64,000 bases of DNA from UBA1429 sp964482225 (GTDB lineage Bacteria; Chloroflexota; Anaerolineae; UBA1429), in assembly GCA_964482225.1 (NCBI GenBank), contig CAYZWT010000006.1:78688-142687 (forward strand), given 5' to 3'. Positions 25,026-33,560 of this stretch are shown here, piece after piece (the first letter of the stretch is position 1; the number at the start of each line of letters is the position of its first letter). The notes under the pieces are model-generated. The model had not been told where the DNA came from. It did no database searches and saw only the letters and a program-made list of their open reading frames with translations. Made by a program: the position numbers and the translations under genes.

Positions 25026-25936
25026 TGGGCCGCGACGCAACCCTCAAGATCGCCATCACCGGCCATACAAGCCTGGTGGGGCTGCTGGGCTGGCCCGTGG
25101 AGCACAGCATCTCGCCCCCCATGCACAACGCCGCTTTTGCCTCTTGTGGCATGGACTGGTGTTATCTGCCCTTTGCCGTGCCGCCGGGCGCCCTGGCCGA
25201 GGCCCTGCGGGGCGCCCGCGCCCTGGGGCTGCGCGGCCTCAATGCCACGGTGCCCCACAAACAGGCCTTGCTCTCCCTGGTGGACGCCCTCACCCCCGAG
25301 GCGCGGGCCATCGGCGCGGTGAACACCATCCTGATGGGCGAGGAACTAACGGGCCACAACACCGACGCCGCCGGGTTCATGCGCGCCCTGCGTGGCGCAG
25401 GGTGCGAGCCGGGCGGCATCCGCGCCTTGGTGCTGGGAGCGGGCGGCGCGGCCCGGGCCATCGGCTACGGCCTGGCCCAGGCGGGCGCGTACGTCGCCCT
25501 GCTGAACCGCACCCCCGAGCGGGCTGCGTCCCTGGCCGCCGACCTGCGGGCCGCCCTGCCGGGAGCCGCCGTGGAGCACGGCGCCTTGAGCGCCGCCCTG
25601 TTGACACGCCTGGCCCCCGGGGCCGAACTGGTGGTCAACACCACCTCGGCGGGCATGTGGCCCCACACCGTCGCCATCCCCTGGCCGGAGGAGGTGGCCT
25701 TTCCGCATGGCGCGCTCTTGTTCGACCTGATCTACAACCCGGCCGAGACCCGCCTGATGGCCCTGGCCCGCGCCCAGGGCGCCCGGGCTGAGAACGGCCT
25801 GATGATGCTGGTGCACCAGGGCGCCGAAGCGTTTCGGCTCTGGACCGGCGTCGAGCCGCCGGTGGATCTGATGGAGGCCGCCTGCCGGGCGGCGCTGAGA
25901 GGAGGAGGCGATGCTGCGCATTCTGACGGCCGGTGA
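25025..25936 (+). CDS. aroE: Shikimate dehydrogenase
   Basis: A 303-residue NADP-dependent enzyme reducing 3-dehydroshikimate to shikimate. The substrate-binding GWPVEHSISPPMHNAAF, the catalytic LNATVPHKQALL (Lys), NTDAAGF, the nucleotide loop VLGAGGAARAIGYGL and NRTPERA are in order. ATG 25025 is preferred over GTG 25022; GGAGG lies about 8 nt upstream within the end of aroA. The C-terminus overlaps aroC by 26 bp. Confidence 0.95.
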   Translation: MGRDATLKIAITGHTSLVGLLGWPVEHSISPPMHNAAFASCGMDWCYLPFAVPPGALAEALRGARALGLRGLNATVPHKQALLSLVDALTPEARAIGAVNTILMGEELTGHNTDAAGFMRALRGAGCEPGGIRALVLGAGGAARAIGYGLAQAGAYVALLNRTPERAASLAADLRAALPGAAVEHGALSAALLTRLAPGAELVVNTTSAGMWPHTVAIPWPEEVAFPHGALLFDLIYNPAETRLMALARAQGARAENGLMMLVHQGAEAFRLWTGVEPPVDLMEAACRAALRGGGDAAHSDGR

Positions 25937-27020
25937 ATCCCACGGGCCCGCCCTGGTGAGCCTGATCGAGGGGCTGCCCGCCGGCTTGTCGCTGGATAAC
26001 GAGGCCATTGACCGGGACCTGGCGCGCCGCCAGCGGGGCTATGGTCGGGGGGCGCGCCAGCAGATCGAGCGCGACCAGGTGCGCTTTTTGGGCGGCGCCA
26101 TCCAGGGGCAGACCATCGGCGCGCCCCTGGCCATGCTGGTCCCCAACCGCGATTACGAGAACTGGCGTGAGCGGGTCGTGCCCCCCTGGACGCGCCCGCG
26201 CCCCGGCCACGCCGACCTGCCTGGCGCCGTCAAGTATGGCCTGGACGACATGCGCCTGGTGGCCGAGCGGGCCAGCGCCCGCGAGACGGCGGCGCGGGTG
26301 GCGGCGGGCGGCGTCTGCAAGCTGCTGTTGCGGGCCGTCGGCATCGAGATCGGCAGCTATGTGGAGGCCATCGGCGATGTGGCGGCCCAGGTTGCAGACG
26401 AGGACTTGGCCGCGCTCTGCCGCCGGGCCGAGGGCTCGGACGTGGCCTGCCCCGATCCGGCGGCGGCGGAGCGCATGCGCTCCGCCATTGACGCGGCGCG
26501 AGAGGCGGGCGAGTCGCTGGGCGGCGTGATCGTCGTCGCCGCCTGGGGCCTGTTGCCCGGCCTGGGCAGCCATGTGCAATGGGACCGGCGGCTGGATGGC
26601 CGCCTGGCCCAGGCCATTCTGAGCATCCAGGCCATCAAGGGCGTCGAGATCGGCCCGGCCTTTGAGAACGCCCGCCTGCCCGGCACCCAGGTACACGATG
26701 CCCTCTATGCGGGGCTTGCGAGGCGCGCCAACCGGGCCGGCGGCCTGGAGGGCGGCATCACCAATGGCGAGCCGCTGTGGCTGCGGGCCGCCATGAAGCC
26801 GATTCCCACCACCGTGTCGCCCATCGCCACGGTGGATCTAGAGACCGGCGAGGAGACCGGCACCCAATACCAGCGCTCGGACGTGTGCGCCGTGCCCGCC
26901 GCCGCCGTCGTGGGTGAGGCCATGGTCGCCTGGGTGCTGGCCGACGCCGTGCTAGAGCGCTATGGGGCCGATACCCTGGCCGCCATCGTCAGGAGGGTCC
27001 GAGATGACCGAGCGTCGTAA
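25911..27020 (+). CDS. aroC: Chorismate synthase
   Basis: A 369-residue FMN-dependent enzyme making chorismate from EPSP, the last common step. The start TAGESHGPALV (His11), RRQRGYGRGARQ, RPGHADLPGAVKYGLDD, RASARETAARVAAGGVCK and GGLEGGITNGEPL are conserved. It overlaps aroE upstream by 26 bp and aroKB downstream by 17 bp, so translation is tightly coupled. The flavin needed could come from the FMN-controlled transporter at 53954, though no direct link is visible. Confidence 0.96.
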   Translation: MLRILTAGESHGPALVSLIEGLPAGLSLDNEAIDRDLARRQRGYGRGARQQIERDQVRFLGGAIQGQTIGAPLAMLVPNRDYENWRERVVPPWTRPRPGHADLPGAVKYGLDDMRLVAERASARETAARVAAGGVCKLLLRAVGIEIGSYVEAIGDVAAQVADEDLAALCRRAEGSDVACPDPAAAERMRSAIDAAREAGESLGGVIVVAAWGLLPGLGSHVQWDRRLDGRLAQAILSIQAIKGVEIGPAFENARLPGTQVHDALYAGLARRANRAGGLEGGITNGEPLWLRAAMKPIPTTVSPIATVDLETGEETGTQYQRSDVCAVPAAAVVGEAMVAWVLADAVLERYGADTLAAIVRRVRDDRAS

Positions 27021-28581
27021 CTTGATCATCACCGGTTTCATGGGCACGGGCAAGAGCTCGGTGGCCGCGCGGGTGGCCCAGCGCATCGGGCGCCCCTTTG
27101 TGGACATGGACGAGCTGATCGTCCAGCGGGCCGGACGCACCATTCCCGAGATTTTCAGCCAGTTCGGCGAGGGCGCCTTTCGCCAGATCGAGCGCGGGCT
27201 GTGCGAAGAGCTGTCCATGCGCGAGGGGGTGGTCATCGCCACGGGTGGCGGCTGCCTGGTGGACGAGCGCAACCGCGAGCTGCTGATGCGCAACGGCTGG
27301 GTGGTCTGTCTGGATTGCGAGGCGGAGGCCATCGTACAGCGCCTGCAGGGCGACCAGGGCCGCCCCATGCTCTGGGGGGATTCGCCGGAGCAGCGGGTGC
27401 GCGACCTGCTGGCCCAGCGCTATGCGGCCTATAACCAGATCCCCCAGCATATCGACACCACCAGCCGCACCGTAGAGGAGGTGGTAGAGGCCGTCATGCA
27501 GCTCTTTGGGGCGCGGCCCGTCGCCTGGCCCGTGCGCACCCCCACGGGCAGCTATCTGGTGCACTTGATCCCCGGCGGGCTCGCCTTGATGGGCGACCTG
27601 CTCAAGGCCCAGCGCGTGACCTCAGACCCGGTGGTGGTCAGCGACGAGCACGTTTGGCCGCTCTATGGCGCAACGGTGATGGAGAGCCTGCGGGCGCGGG
27701 GCTATCGGCCCGCCTCCGTGACGCTGCCCGCCGGAGAGCGCCACAAGACGCTGGACACGGTGCGCCTGCTGTATGACCGTTTCATCGAGGCCGGGCTGGA
27801 TCGCGGCGGGGCGGTGATCGCCCTGGGCGGCGGCGTGGTCACCGATACGGCGGGCCTGGCCGCGGCCACCTACCTGCGGGGCGTGCGCCTGGTGCAGGCG
27901 CCCACCAGCCTGCTGGGCATGATAGATGCCAGCGTGGGCGGCAAGGTGGCCGTGGATCACCCCCGGGGCAAGAACCTGATCGGCGCCTTTGTCGAGCCGC
28001 TGCTGGTGCTGCTGGATACCGATACCCTGGCCAGCCTGCCCGAGATCGAGCGCCAGGCGGGCCTGGCCGAGATCATCAAGGCCGGGGTGATCGCCGATCC
28101 CGAGCTGTTCGCCATGCTGGAAGAGGGGTCACAGCAGCCAGAGATGCGCGAGATCATCGGGCGGGCCTTGCAGGTCAAGATTGACGTGGTGGAGGAGGAC
28201 CCCTACGAGCAGGGGCGGCGCGCCGTGCTGAACCTGGGCCACACCTTTGCCCACGCCTATGAGGTCCTGGAGGGCTATGGCCTGCACCACGGCCTGGCCG
28301 TCAGCATCGGGATGGCCAAGGCGGCGCTGCTGGCCGAGCAACGGGGCCTGTGCACCGCCGAGACGCGGGCGCGCATCGTGGCCGCGTTGCGGGCCCACGG
28401 CCTGCCCGTGGATGCCCCCGAGCACGACCCCGAGGCCGTCTATGAGGCCATGTTCGCCGACAAGAAACGGCGCGGCAGCCGCTTGCGCTTTGTCCTGCCC
28501 AGGGCCATCGGCGATGTGGTCATCGCCGACGATCTGCCCGCCGAGCAGGTGATCGAGGTGCTGAGGAGGGATACGCCATGA
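27004..28581 (+). CDS. aroKB: Fused shikimate kinase / 3-dehydroquinate synthase
   Basis: A 525-residue two-domain protein. Residues about 1-170 are shikimate kinase (AroK): Walker A GFMGTGKSS (11-19), DMDELIVQRAG, FRQIE, IATGGGCLV and the lid RPMLWG. Residues about 185-525 are dehydroquinate synthase (AroB): LPAGERHKTLDTV, GGGVVTDTAGLAAATYLRGV, PTSLLGMIDASVGGKVAVDHPRGKN, NLGHTFAHAYE and HHGLAVSIGM. It therefore carries out the second and fifth steps of the pathway. ATG 27004 has AGGAGG 8 nt upstream. Such AroK-AroB fusions are known in some bacteria. There is no stop or frameshift between the two domains. Confidence 0.95.
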   Translation: MTERRNLIITGFMGTGKSSVAARVAQRIGRPFVDMDELIVQRAGRTIPEIFSQFGEGAFRQIERGLCEELSMREGVVIATGGGCLVDERNRELLMRNGWVVCLDCEAEAIVQRLQGDQGRPMLWGDSPEQRVRDLLAQRYAAYNQIPQHIDTTSRTVEEVVEAVMQLFGARPVAWPVRTPTGSYLVHLIPGGLALMGDLLKAQRVTSDPVVVSDEHVWPLYGATVMESLRARGYRPASVTLPAGERHKTLDTVRLLYDRFIEAGLDRGGAVIALGGGVVTDTAGLAAATYLRGVRLVQAPTSLLGMIDASVGGKVAVDHPRGKNLIGAFVEPLLVLLDTDTLASLPEIERQAGLAEIIKAGVIADPELFAMLEEGSQQPEMREIIGRALQVKIDVVEEDPYEQGRRAVLNLGHTFAHAYEVLEGYGLHHGLAVSIGMAKAALLAEQRGLCTAETRARIVAALRAHGLPVDAPEHDPEAVYEAMFADKKRRGSRLRFVLPRAIGDVVIADDLPAEQVIEVLRRDTP

Positions 28582-28690
28582 GCAAACGACGGGTGAACAT
28601 GACGCATGAATGCGTGGCGCATACATGCGCAGTTCTCATCTGCATGCAACCATACTATAGAGTAGAAAAGCACAGGAAAACGCCATGAGC
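28573..28690 (+). repeat. 107-bp segment bounded by 11-bp direct repeats
   Basis: ACGCCATGAGC occurs at 28573-28583 and again at 28680-28690, at the end of aroKB and the start of aroQ. Removing one copy plus the 96 bp between would restore a simple ATGA overlap of the two genes, like those elsewhere in this operon. The layout is what a small insertion with target duplication would leave. The interior has no clear terminal inverted repeats. Confidence 0.5.
28578..28688 (+). CDS. Possible 36-residue peptide between aroKB and aroQ
   Basis: A short frame, ATG 28578 to TGA 28686-28688, overlaps the aroKB stop and the aroQ start each by the ATGA pattern. The peptide (MSKRRVNMTHECVAHTCAVL...) has three Cys and a basic tail and resembles nothing known to me. 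GAGGAGGG lies 9-16 nt before its ATG. The frame may merely be a by-product of the duplication of the gene junction, but it would let ribosomes pass from aroKB to aroQ without release. Confidence 0.3.
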   Translation: MSKRRVNMTHECVAHTCAVLICMQPYYRVEKHRKTP

Positions 28691-29176
28691 CATAGCTATC
28701 TGGTGATCCACGGGCCCAACTTGAACCTGTTGGGCCGCCGCGAGCCCGAGGTCTATGGGCGCATGACCCTGGCGGACATGAACACGCGGCTACAACAGTG
28801 GGCCGATGCCCAGGGGGTCACGTTGCGCATCGTGCAATCGAACCACGAGGGGGCGCTGATTGACGCCATCCACGAGGCCGCCGCATGGGCCGATGGGATC
28901 GTGATCAACCCGGGGGCGTTCACCCACTATAGCTATGCCCTGCGCGACGCCCTGAGCGGCGTGGGCCTGCCCGCCATCGAGGTGCATCTCTCCAACGTGC
29001 ACGCCCGCGAGCCCTTTCGCCACGTCTCGGTGACGGCGCCGGTCTGTCGCGGCCAGATCTGCGGGCTGGGCTGGCGCGGCTACCTGCTGGCGTTGCAGGC
29101 GCTGGCGGCGGAACCAGACGAACGATCTGCTCATGAACACACAGGGGAGCCCACAATGGGCTCCCCTGGATCGTAG
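28685..29176 (+). CDS. aroQ: 3-Dehydroquinate dehydratase, type II
   Basis: A 163-residue enzyme (dodecameric in the family) removing water from 3-dehydroquinate. HGPNLNLLGRREPEVYG with catalytic Tyr24, QSNHEGALIDAIHEA, INPGAFTHYSYAL and EVHLSNVHAREPFRH are all conserved. The C-terminal tail after residue 150 (EHTGEPTMGSPGS) is extra and is encoded by the 5' part of a hairpin, so the stop codon may once have been further upstream. AroQ completes the pathway from DAHP to chorismate within this one operon. Confidence 0.95.
   Translation: MSHSYLVIHGPNLNLLGRREPEVYGRMTLADMNTRLQQWADAQGVTLRIVQSNHEGALIDAIHEAAAWADGIVINPGAFTHYSYALRDALSGVGLPAIEVHLSNVHAREPFRHVSVTAPVCRGQICGLGWRGYLLALQALAAEPDERSAHEHTGEPTMGSPGS
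29141..29166. terminator. Hairpin between convergent aroQ and ftsZ
   Basis: GGGGAGCCCA..TGGGCTCCCC, a 10-bp perfect stem with a 3-nt loop, overlapping the end of aroQ and 25 bp from the ftsZ stop. There is no T tract on either side, so its strength as a terminator is doubtful, but no other stop signal separates the two converging operons. Confidence 0.5.
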
Positions 29177-29190
29177 AGGCGTTGCAGGGA

Positions 29191-30264
29191 CTAGGACTTG
29201 CGGCGCAGGAACGGCGGAATGTCCAGGTCGTTGTCGTCCGGCGAGGGGGGCAGGGACGGGCGCGGCTCGCTGCCCTCGAGATCGGGCGCCTGGCGGATCT
29301 TGGCCCGCTCATCCAGGTCAAAGCCCGTGGCGATCAGGGTGATCTGGATCTGATCGCGCATCTCTTCGTCAATCACGGCGCCAAAGATGATATTCGCATC
29401 TGCCGAGGCCGTGTGGCGGATCAGGTCGGCGGCCTGAGAGACCTCATAGAGCGACAAGTCCTCGCCGCCCTTGACGTTGAACAGCACGCCCCGCGCGCCG
29501 CTCACGTTAATGTCCAGCAGCGGGCTGGTGATGGCCGCCTCGGCAGCCGCCAGGGCGCGCTCCTCGCCCGAGGCGCGGCCCACGGTCATGAGCGCCGCCC
29601 CACCATCCTTCATGATCGCTTTGACATCGGCAAAGTCGGTGTTGATCAGGCCGGTGACGGTGATCAGCTCCGAGATGCCCTGAATGCCCTGGCGCAGGAT
29701 GTCATCGGCCACCAGAAACGCCTGTTGCAGCGGCACCTGGCGATCCACCAGCTCTAGCAAGCGGTCGTTCTGGACGGCGATCAGGGTATCCACATGCTCG
29801 TTGAGCTTCATCATGCCGCTTTCGGCCACGCGCCCGCGCCGCACGCCCTCAAAGCCAAAGGGGCGTGTGACCACGGCCACGGTGAGGGCCCCCAGCTTGC
29901 GCGCAATCTCAGCGATCACAGGCGAGGCGCCGGTGCCGGTGCCGCCGCCCAGGCCCGCCGTCACAAACACCATGTCGGCATCCTCCAACACGGCGTGCAA
30001 CTCTTCGCGAGATTCCTGGGCCGCCTTGAGGCCCACCTCCGGGTCGCCCCCCGATCCCAAGCCCCGGGTGCTTTGGTTCCCGATACGCACGCGCACAGGC
30101 GCGTTGGAGAGGGCCAGCGCCTGGGCATCGGTATTGACGGCGATGAACTCGACGCCCCCCAGCCCTGCCTCAATCATGCGGTTGACGGCATTCGAGCCGC
30201 CGCCGCCCACCCCGATTACCTTGATGATCGCCTGCCTGTTATGGTGCCCCTGATAGTCGTCCAA
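29191..30264 (-). CDS. ftsZ: Cell division protein FtsZ (second copy)
   Basis: A 357-residue tubulin-like GTPase forming the division ring. VIGVGGGGSNAVNRMI, the tubulin signature GGGTGTGASPV, RPFGFEGVRR and the C-terminal membrane-tether-binding tail DLDIPPFLRRKS are present. It starts with TTG 30264 behind AGGAGGAG. It has its own promoter (30382-30410), 193 bp downstream of the other ftsZ. The two proteins are clearly paralogous but far from identical. Both keep GTP-binding residues and the C-terminal peptide, so both should be able to polymerise and bind FtsA/SepF-type anchors. Confidence 0.95.
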   Translation of the reverse strand: MDDYQGHHNRQAIIKVIGVGGGGSNAVNRMIEAGLGGVEFIAVNTDAQALALSNAPVRVRIGNQSTRGLGSGGDPEVGLKAAQESREELHAVLEDADMVFVTAGLGGGTGTGASPVIAEIARKLGALTVAVVTRPFGFEGVRRGRVAESGMMKLNEHVDTLIAVQNDRLLELVDRQVPLQQAFLVADDILRQGIQGISELITVTGLINTDFADVKAIMKDGGAALMTVGRASGEERALAAAEAAITSPLLDINVSGARGVLFNVKGGEDLSLYEVSQAADLIRHTASADANIIFGAVIDEEMRDQIQITLIATGFDLDERAKIRQAPDLEGSEPRPSLPPSPDDNDLDIPPFLRRKS

Positions 30265-30381
30265 AGCTCTCCTCCTGCTGTTTTCCCGTTACGCCGGCGA
30301 GATTGTGTGGCGTAGGCGCTTGCAACGGCGTTGCGCCAAAGTCACAACAGGCTCTGGCTGCTGGCACATCTCAGCTTGTTG

Positions 30382-30410
30382 ATCGTAGCACAGCCGCCGA
30401 GATGCGTCAA
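30382..30410 (-). promoter_or_regulatory. Promoter of the second ftsZ
   Basis: Minus-strand TTGACG (30405-30410), 17 bp, TACGAT (30382-30387), about 118 bp upstream of the TTG start. Confidence 0.62.
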
Positions 30411-30457
30411 TGAAGCGGACATAAATACCCCGAATACACCCTGTTTTTCTGCGCGGC

Positions 30458-31516
30458 TCAGCGGCGCAGGCGCGTCGGGATATCCAGGTCCAACGAGTCG
30501 GAAGGACGCCGGTCCAGGTCGGTGGGCATGTCCCAACCGCGACGCGGCTGCGCCTCGGAACGATCCTCTACCTGATAGCCGGTGGCGATCAGGGTGATGC
30601 GGATCTCGCCCTTGAGCTCGGGGTTGTCCACATAGCCCCAGATGATGTTGGCATCGGGCGAGGCGGTGCGCGAGATCAGGTCGGCGGCGGCGTGCACCTC
30701 ACCGATGGAGAGATCGCCCCCTTCGATATTCAGCAACAAGCCGGTGGCGCCCTGGAGCGTGATATCCAGCAGCGGGCTGGTGATCGCCTCTTGGGCGGCT
30801 GCCAGCGCCCGCTCCTCGCCCGTGGCGCGCGTCATGCTGACCATCGTGCGCCCGCCGTTGGTCAGGATCGCGATCACGTCTCGCAGGTCCACGTTGATCA
30901 GGCCAACCTTGAGCACAAAGTCGCACACGATCTGAACGGCCTTTTTCAGCATCTCATCGGCCATGCTGAATGCGTCGGTCAGCTTTAAATTGCGCACATC
31001 CAGGCTCAGCAGGCGGTCGTTCGAGATCACGATCTCGGCATCCACATGCTGCACCAGCTCGCGCAGGCCCTCTTCGGCGGCCTGGCTCCGGCGGGCGCCC
31101 TCAAAGCCAAAGGGCTTGGTCACCACGGCCACGGTGAGAATGCCCCGCTCCTTGGCGAGGCGAGCGACAACGGGCGCGGCGCCGGTGCCCGTGCCGCCGC
31201 CCAGGGTGGCGGCGATGAATACCATGTCGGTATTCTCCAAGAGTTTGGCGATCTCGGCCTGAGCCGCCTCGGCGGAGCGAACGCCCAGCGAGACGTCGCC
31301 GCCGGTGCTCAGGCCGTGGGTGATCTCGGCGCCAATTTGGAGGCGCGCAGACGCGCGCGAGGCGACCATCTCCCGGAGCGAGGTATTGATGGTGACAAAC
31401 TCGACCCCTTCGATGCCCGCCTCGATCATGCGGCGGACGGCATTCGAGCCGCCGCCGCCGACGCCGATCACCTTGATGCGCTGCAAGCGCTCACGTGATG
31501 TCTCCACCTGACTCAT
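30458..31516 (-). CDS. ftsZ: Cell division protein FtsZ (first copy)
   Basis: A 352-residue FtsZ with VIGVGGGGSNAVRRMIEAG, the GTP-binding signature GGGTGTGAAPV, KPFGFEGARRSQ and a C-terminal tail DLDIPTRLRR. It precedes the second ftsZ on the same strand. The ATG at 31516 has AGGGGG upstream. The C-terminal peptide departs from the usual DIPxFLR by Thr-Arg in place of an aromatic/hydrophobic pair, which may change partner binding. It is driven by a promoter at 31580-31608. Confidence 0.95.
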   Translation of the reverse strand: MSQVETSRERLQRIKVIGVGGGGSNAVRRMIEAGIEGVEFVTINTSLREMVASRASARLQIGAEITHGLSTGGDVSLGVRSAEAAQAEIAKLLENTDMVFIAATLGGGTGTGAAPVVARLAKERGILTVAVVTKPFGFEGARRSQAAEEGLRELVQHVDAEIVISNDRLLSLDVRNLKLTDAFSMADEMLKKAVQIVCDFVLKVGLINVDLRDVIAILTNGGRTMVSMTRATGEERALAAAQEAITSPLLDITLQGATGLLLNIEGGDLSIGEVHAAADLISRTASPDANIIWGYVDNPELKGEIRITLIATGYQVEDRSEAQPRRGWDMPTDLDRRPSDSLDLDIPTRLRR

Positions 31517-31884
31517 CGCGTCCCCCTTGCCCTCGTGAGGGGTTGGAATCGGTCATTGGGCCATGCCCTGATGTCATCTATGCTAACATACCATAACCCC
31601 CGCGTCAATGCCTTGCGCAACCTGGTTCAGGGCTCAAGTCGTGGCTATTGCCAAATAGTTGCAGCGAGAAGCCGTCTCTGCAACCCTCACCCCCGCGCGG
31701 GAAATGCCGGTAGACAACATGCAAGCGCCCCTCTTCCGCAGTTTTGCAGGAGAGGGGCGCCGAGCGTTAGGGCATTGCGCAAGCATCAGGAACGGGCCTT
31801 GGTTCTCTCGCCTGCCCCTTGCCGTGGCTGTTCAACCCAAGCTCTCTTGCCACACCCCGTAACGCCCTCGTTGCCCAAAAGGCG
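31517..31884. other. Intergenic region upstream of ftsZ
   Basis: About 370 bp between ftsZ and the isomerase-like gene, both leftward. It contains the ftsZ promoter (31580-31608) and a strong hairpin at about 31728-31762 (GCGCCCCTCT..AGAGGGGCGC) that may end the isomerase transcript although no T tract follows. Nothing else was recognised. Confidence 0.5.
31580..31608 (-). promoter_or_regulatory. Promoter of the first ftsZ
   Basis: Minus-strand TTGACG (31603-31608), 17 bp, TAGCAT (31580-31585), about 65 bp upstream of the ATG at 31516. Confidence 0.62.
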
Positions 31885-33384
31885 CTAACGCACCATCTCC
31901 CAGATGGGCGGCTGGCGCTTTTCCCCCTCAGGACCCAGCACCACCGGCGTGATGCCCGCCATCTCGCACAGGTACACCAGGGGCCGCACCCGGTCGCCCA
32001 CGGTACCCATGACGTGGTTGCAGGGGAACACGGCCAGGAACTGGTCAAAGGAAGCGTCCAGGCGCGCATGCACGTGGGGCCAGGTGGGATCGGTCTGGGC
32101 GTTGATCGCCCGCGCCTGCTCCTCGCTCAGGCCCACGCTCTCGCCCTTCATAATCGCCATGAACGGCTTGTCGTCCCAAAGGCCCAGGCGCGCATAGGTC
32201 ATGGGGCCGGGCTTGGCGTTGAACTCGACCGAGGCGCCCCCCGCCTTGAAATAGAACTCGAGGGCGGGATGAAAGTTGATCCGCGCAAAGTTCTCGGCGG
32301 GGTCCATGCTCTGGGCGGCATACCAGGAGGCGTGGTTGCCCGAATTGCACCAATCCCACAGGCCCAGCTCGGGCAGGTAGAGGCGCACATCCATAAAGAG
32401 CGAGGGCAGCCCGCCGGTGATATATTTCAGCAGTTGCATGGTCACCGCCGCATAGGCGTCGGCCTCGGTGGCGCAGACTGTGGGCTCTTTGGTCCCGTTC
32501 CAGTCATAGGGGTCGTTGAGCAGCATCTCGGGCACATCGCCCAGGCAGACATACTCGGTCAGCTCGCGCTGGCCCTTGAGCCCGCAAAAGTCGAACCCCT
32601 TGTCCGCGTTGACGATCTGCATGGCGAGATACAGGCGGATCTGGGTCTTGAGGGTCTCTGGGGTGAGCATTTTGCCGTCGTAGCGCAGACGCTCGCCCAA
32701 CAGCCCCTCGAACCAGCGCAGTCCCCTGAGCACCTCGGCCTCGTCCACCTCGTTCTCCATCACCTTGGTCAGCCAGAGCTGGTCAATCTGGCGGGTGGTG
32801 CAGCCCAGGGCCTTGATGGTAGGCACCATGTGAAAGTAACCCGTCTCCATGCCCATCGAGTGGCCGCCGTACATGCCATAGACCTCGTTGCGGATGGTGG
32901 TCAGGGCTTGGGCGGCGCGGATCCAGTCGAACACATCCTGGTGCAAGGCAGGGTCGTCCATCTCGCCCACGATACGATGGGTGCGCACGCCCGCCTGCCG
33001 CAGGGCGCCATCGGTGGCCAGCAGCCCCACGTTGCCGGGGTACTTGCCGTTGTTGTTGGAAAGGCTCAGGATGGGGATATCGCGCCCCAGGGTGTTGATA
33101 AAGGGCCAGACGAGAAAGGGAAAGTTCCACACGTTGTAGCACATGATGACGATGCGGCAGCCGGCGCGGCGCAGCTCCTCGCCCACTTTATGGGCCACCC
33201 GCACCGATTTGATGGTCTCCGAGGCGACCACGACCTCCGGCGCAGAGCCATCCGCATTTGTGAGGCCGTTGCGGATGATCTCGGCCCAGCGGTTGAGCAC
33301 GCCCATGTTCAGCGCCTCGTTCTGCTCCCAAACGTGCTGACGCTCGTCGTTCATCATGGCGATGCCGATGGCGGTTGTTCGCAT
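31885..33384 (-). CDS. L-fucose/L-arabinose isomerase-like protein
   Basis: A 499-residue soluble protein with the two-part architecture of the fucose isomerase family: an N-terminal Rossmann-like part (SVRVAHKVGEELRRAGCRIVIMCYNVWNFP) and a C-terminal part with acidic/His residues (TGGLPSLFMDVR, NSGNHASWYA, FPCNHVMGTVGDRVRPLVYL). Family members convert aldoses and ketoses with a divalent metal; the sugar cannot be read from sequence. AGGAGG precedes the ATG at 33384. It has its own promoter at 33434-33462. It reads toward ftsZ and is preceded by transketolase, another sugar enzyme, but with its own promoter. Confidence 0.8.
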   Translation of the reverse strand: MRTTAIGIAMMNDERQHVWEQNEALNMGVLNRWAEIIRNGLTNADGSAPEVVVASETIKSVRVAHKVGEELRRAGCRIVIMCYNVWNFPFLVWPFINTLGRDIPILSLSNNNGKYPGNVGLLATDGALRQAGVRTHRIVGEMDDPALHQDVFDWIRAAQALTTIRNEVYGMYGGHSMGMETGYFHMVPTIKALGCTTRQIDQLWLTKVMENEVDEAEVLRGLRWFEGLLGERLRYDGKMLTPETLKTQIRLYLAMQIVNADKGFDFCGLKGQRELTEYVCLGDVPEMLLNDPYDWNGTKEPTVCATEADAYAAVTMQLLKYITGGLPSLFMDVRLYLPELGLWDWCNSGNHASWYAAQSMDPAENFARINFHPALEFYFKAGGASVEFNAKPGPMTYARLGLWDDKPFMAIMKGESVGLSEEQARAINAQTDPTWPHVHARLDASFDQFLAVFPCNHVMGTVGDRVRPLVYLCEMAGITPVVLGPEGEKRQPPIWEMVR

Positions 33385-33433
33385 CGCGATCCTCCTATGC
33401 GCATCAATGAGAAAGGGGCTCGATCACAGGGCC

Positions 33434-33462
33434 ATTGTAAGGGGAGCGAGGGCGAGCGTCAA
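33434..33462 (-). promoter_or_regulatory. Promoter of the isomerase-like gene
   Basis: Minus-strand TTGACG (33457-33462), 17 bp, TACAAT (33434-33439). Confidence 0.65.
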
Positions 33463-33517
33463 CCGGTTGCGGATAGGGCCTGTGGGCATAGGAGTAGCAT
33501 CTATCGGGCGCATATGC

Positions 33518-33546
33518 TTGGGGCGCGAGCGAGACGCCCGCGCCCC
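33518..33546. repeat. Dispersed palindromic repeat (copy 2)
   Basis: GGGGCGCG..CGCGCCCC with a core that, read on the other strand, shares GGGGCGCGGGCGTCTCGC with the copy at 8367. It lies just after the transketolase stop and may also help end that transcript. Confidence 0.6.
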
Positions 33547-33560
33547 AGCGAGGACACAGA

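Noticed and set aside
23424..25040. A 538-codon open frame on the minus strand opposite tyrA and aroA
   Set aside because: It is a GC-rich shadow of the aroA frame with low-complexity Gly/Ala/Arg composition and no ribosome-binding site; aroA is certain.
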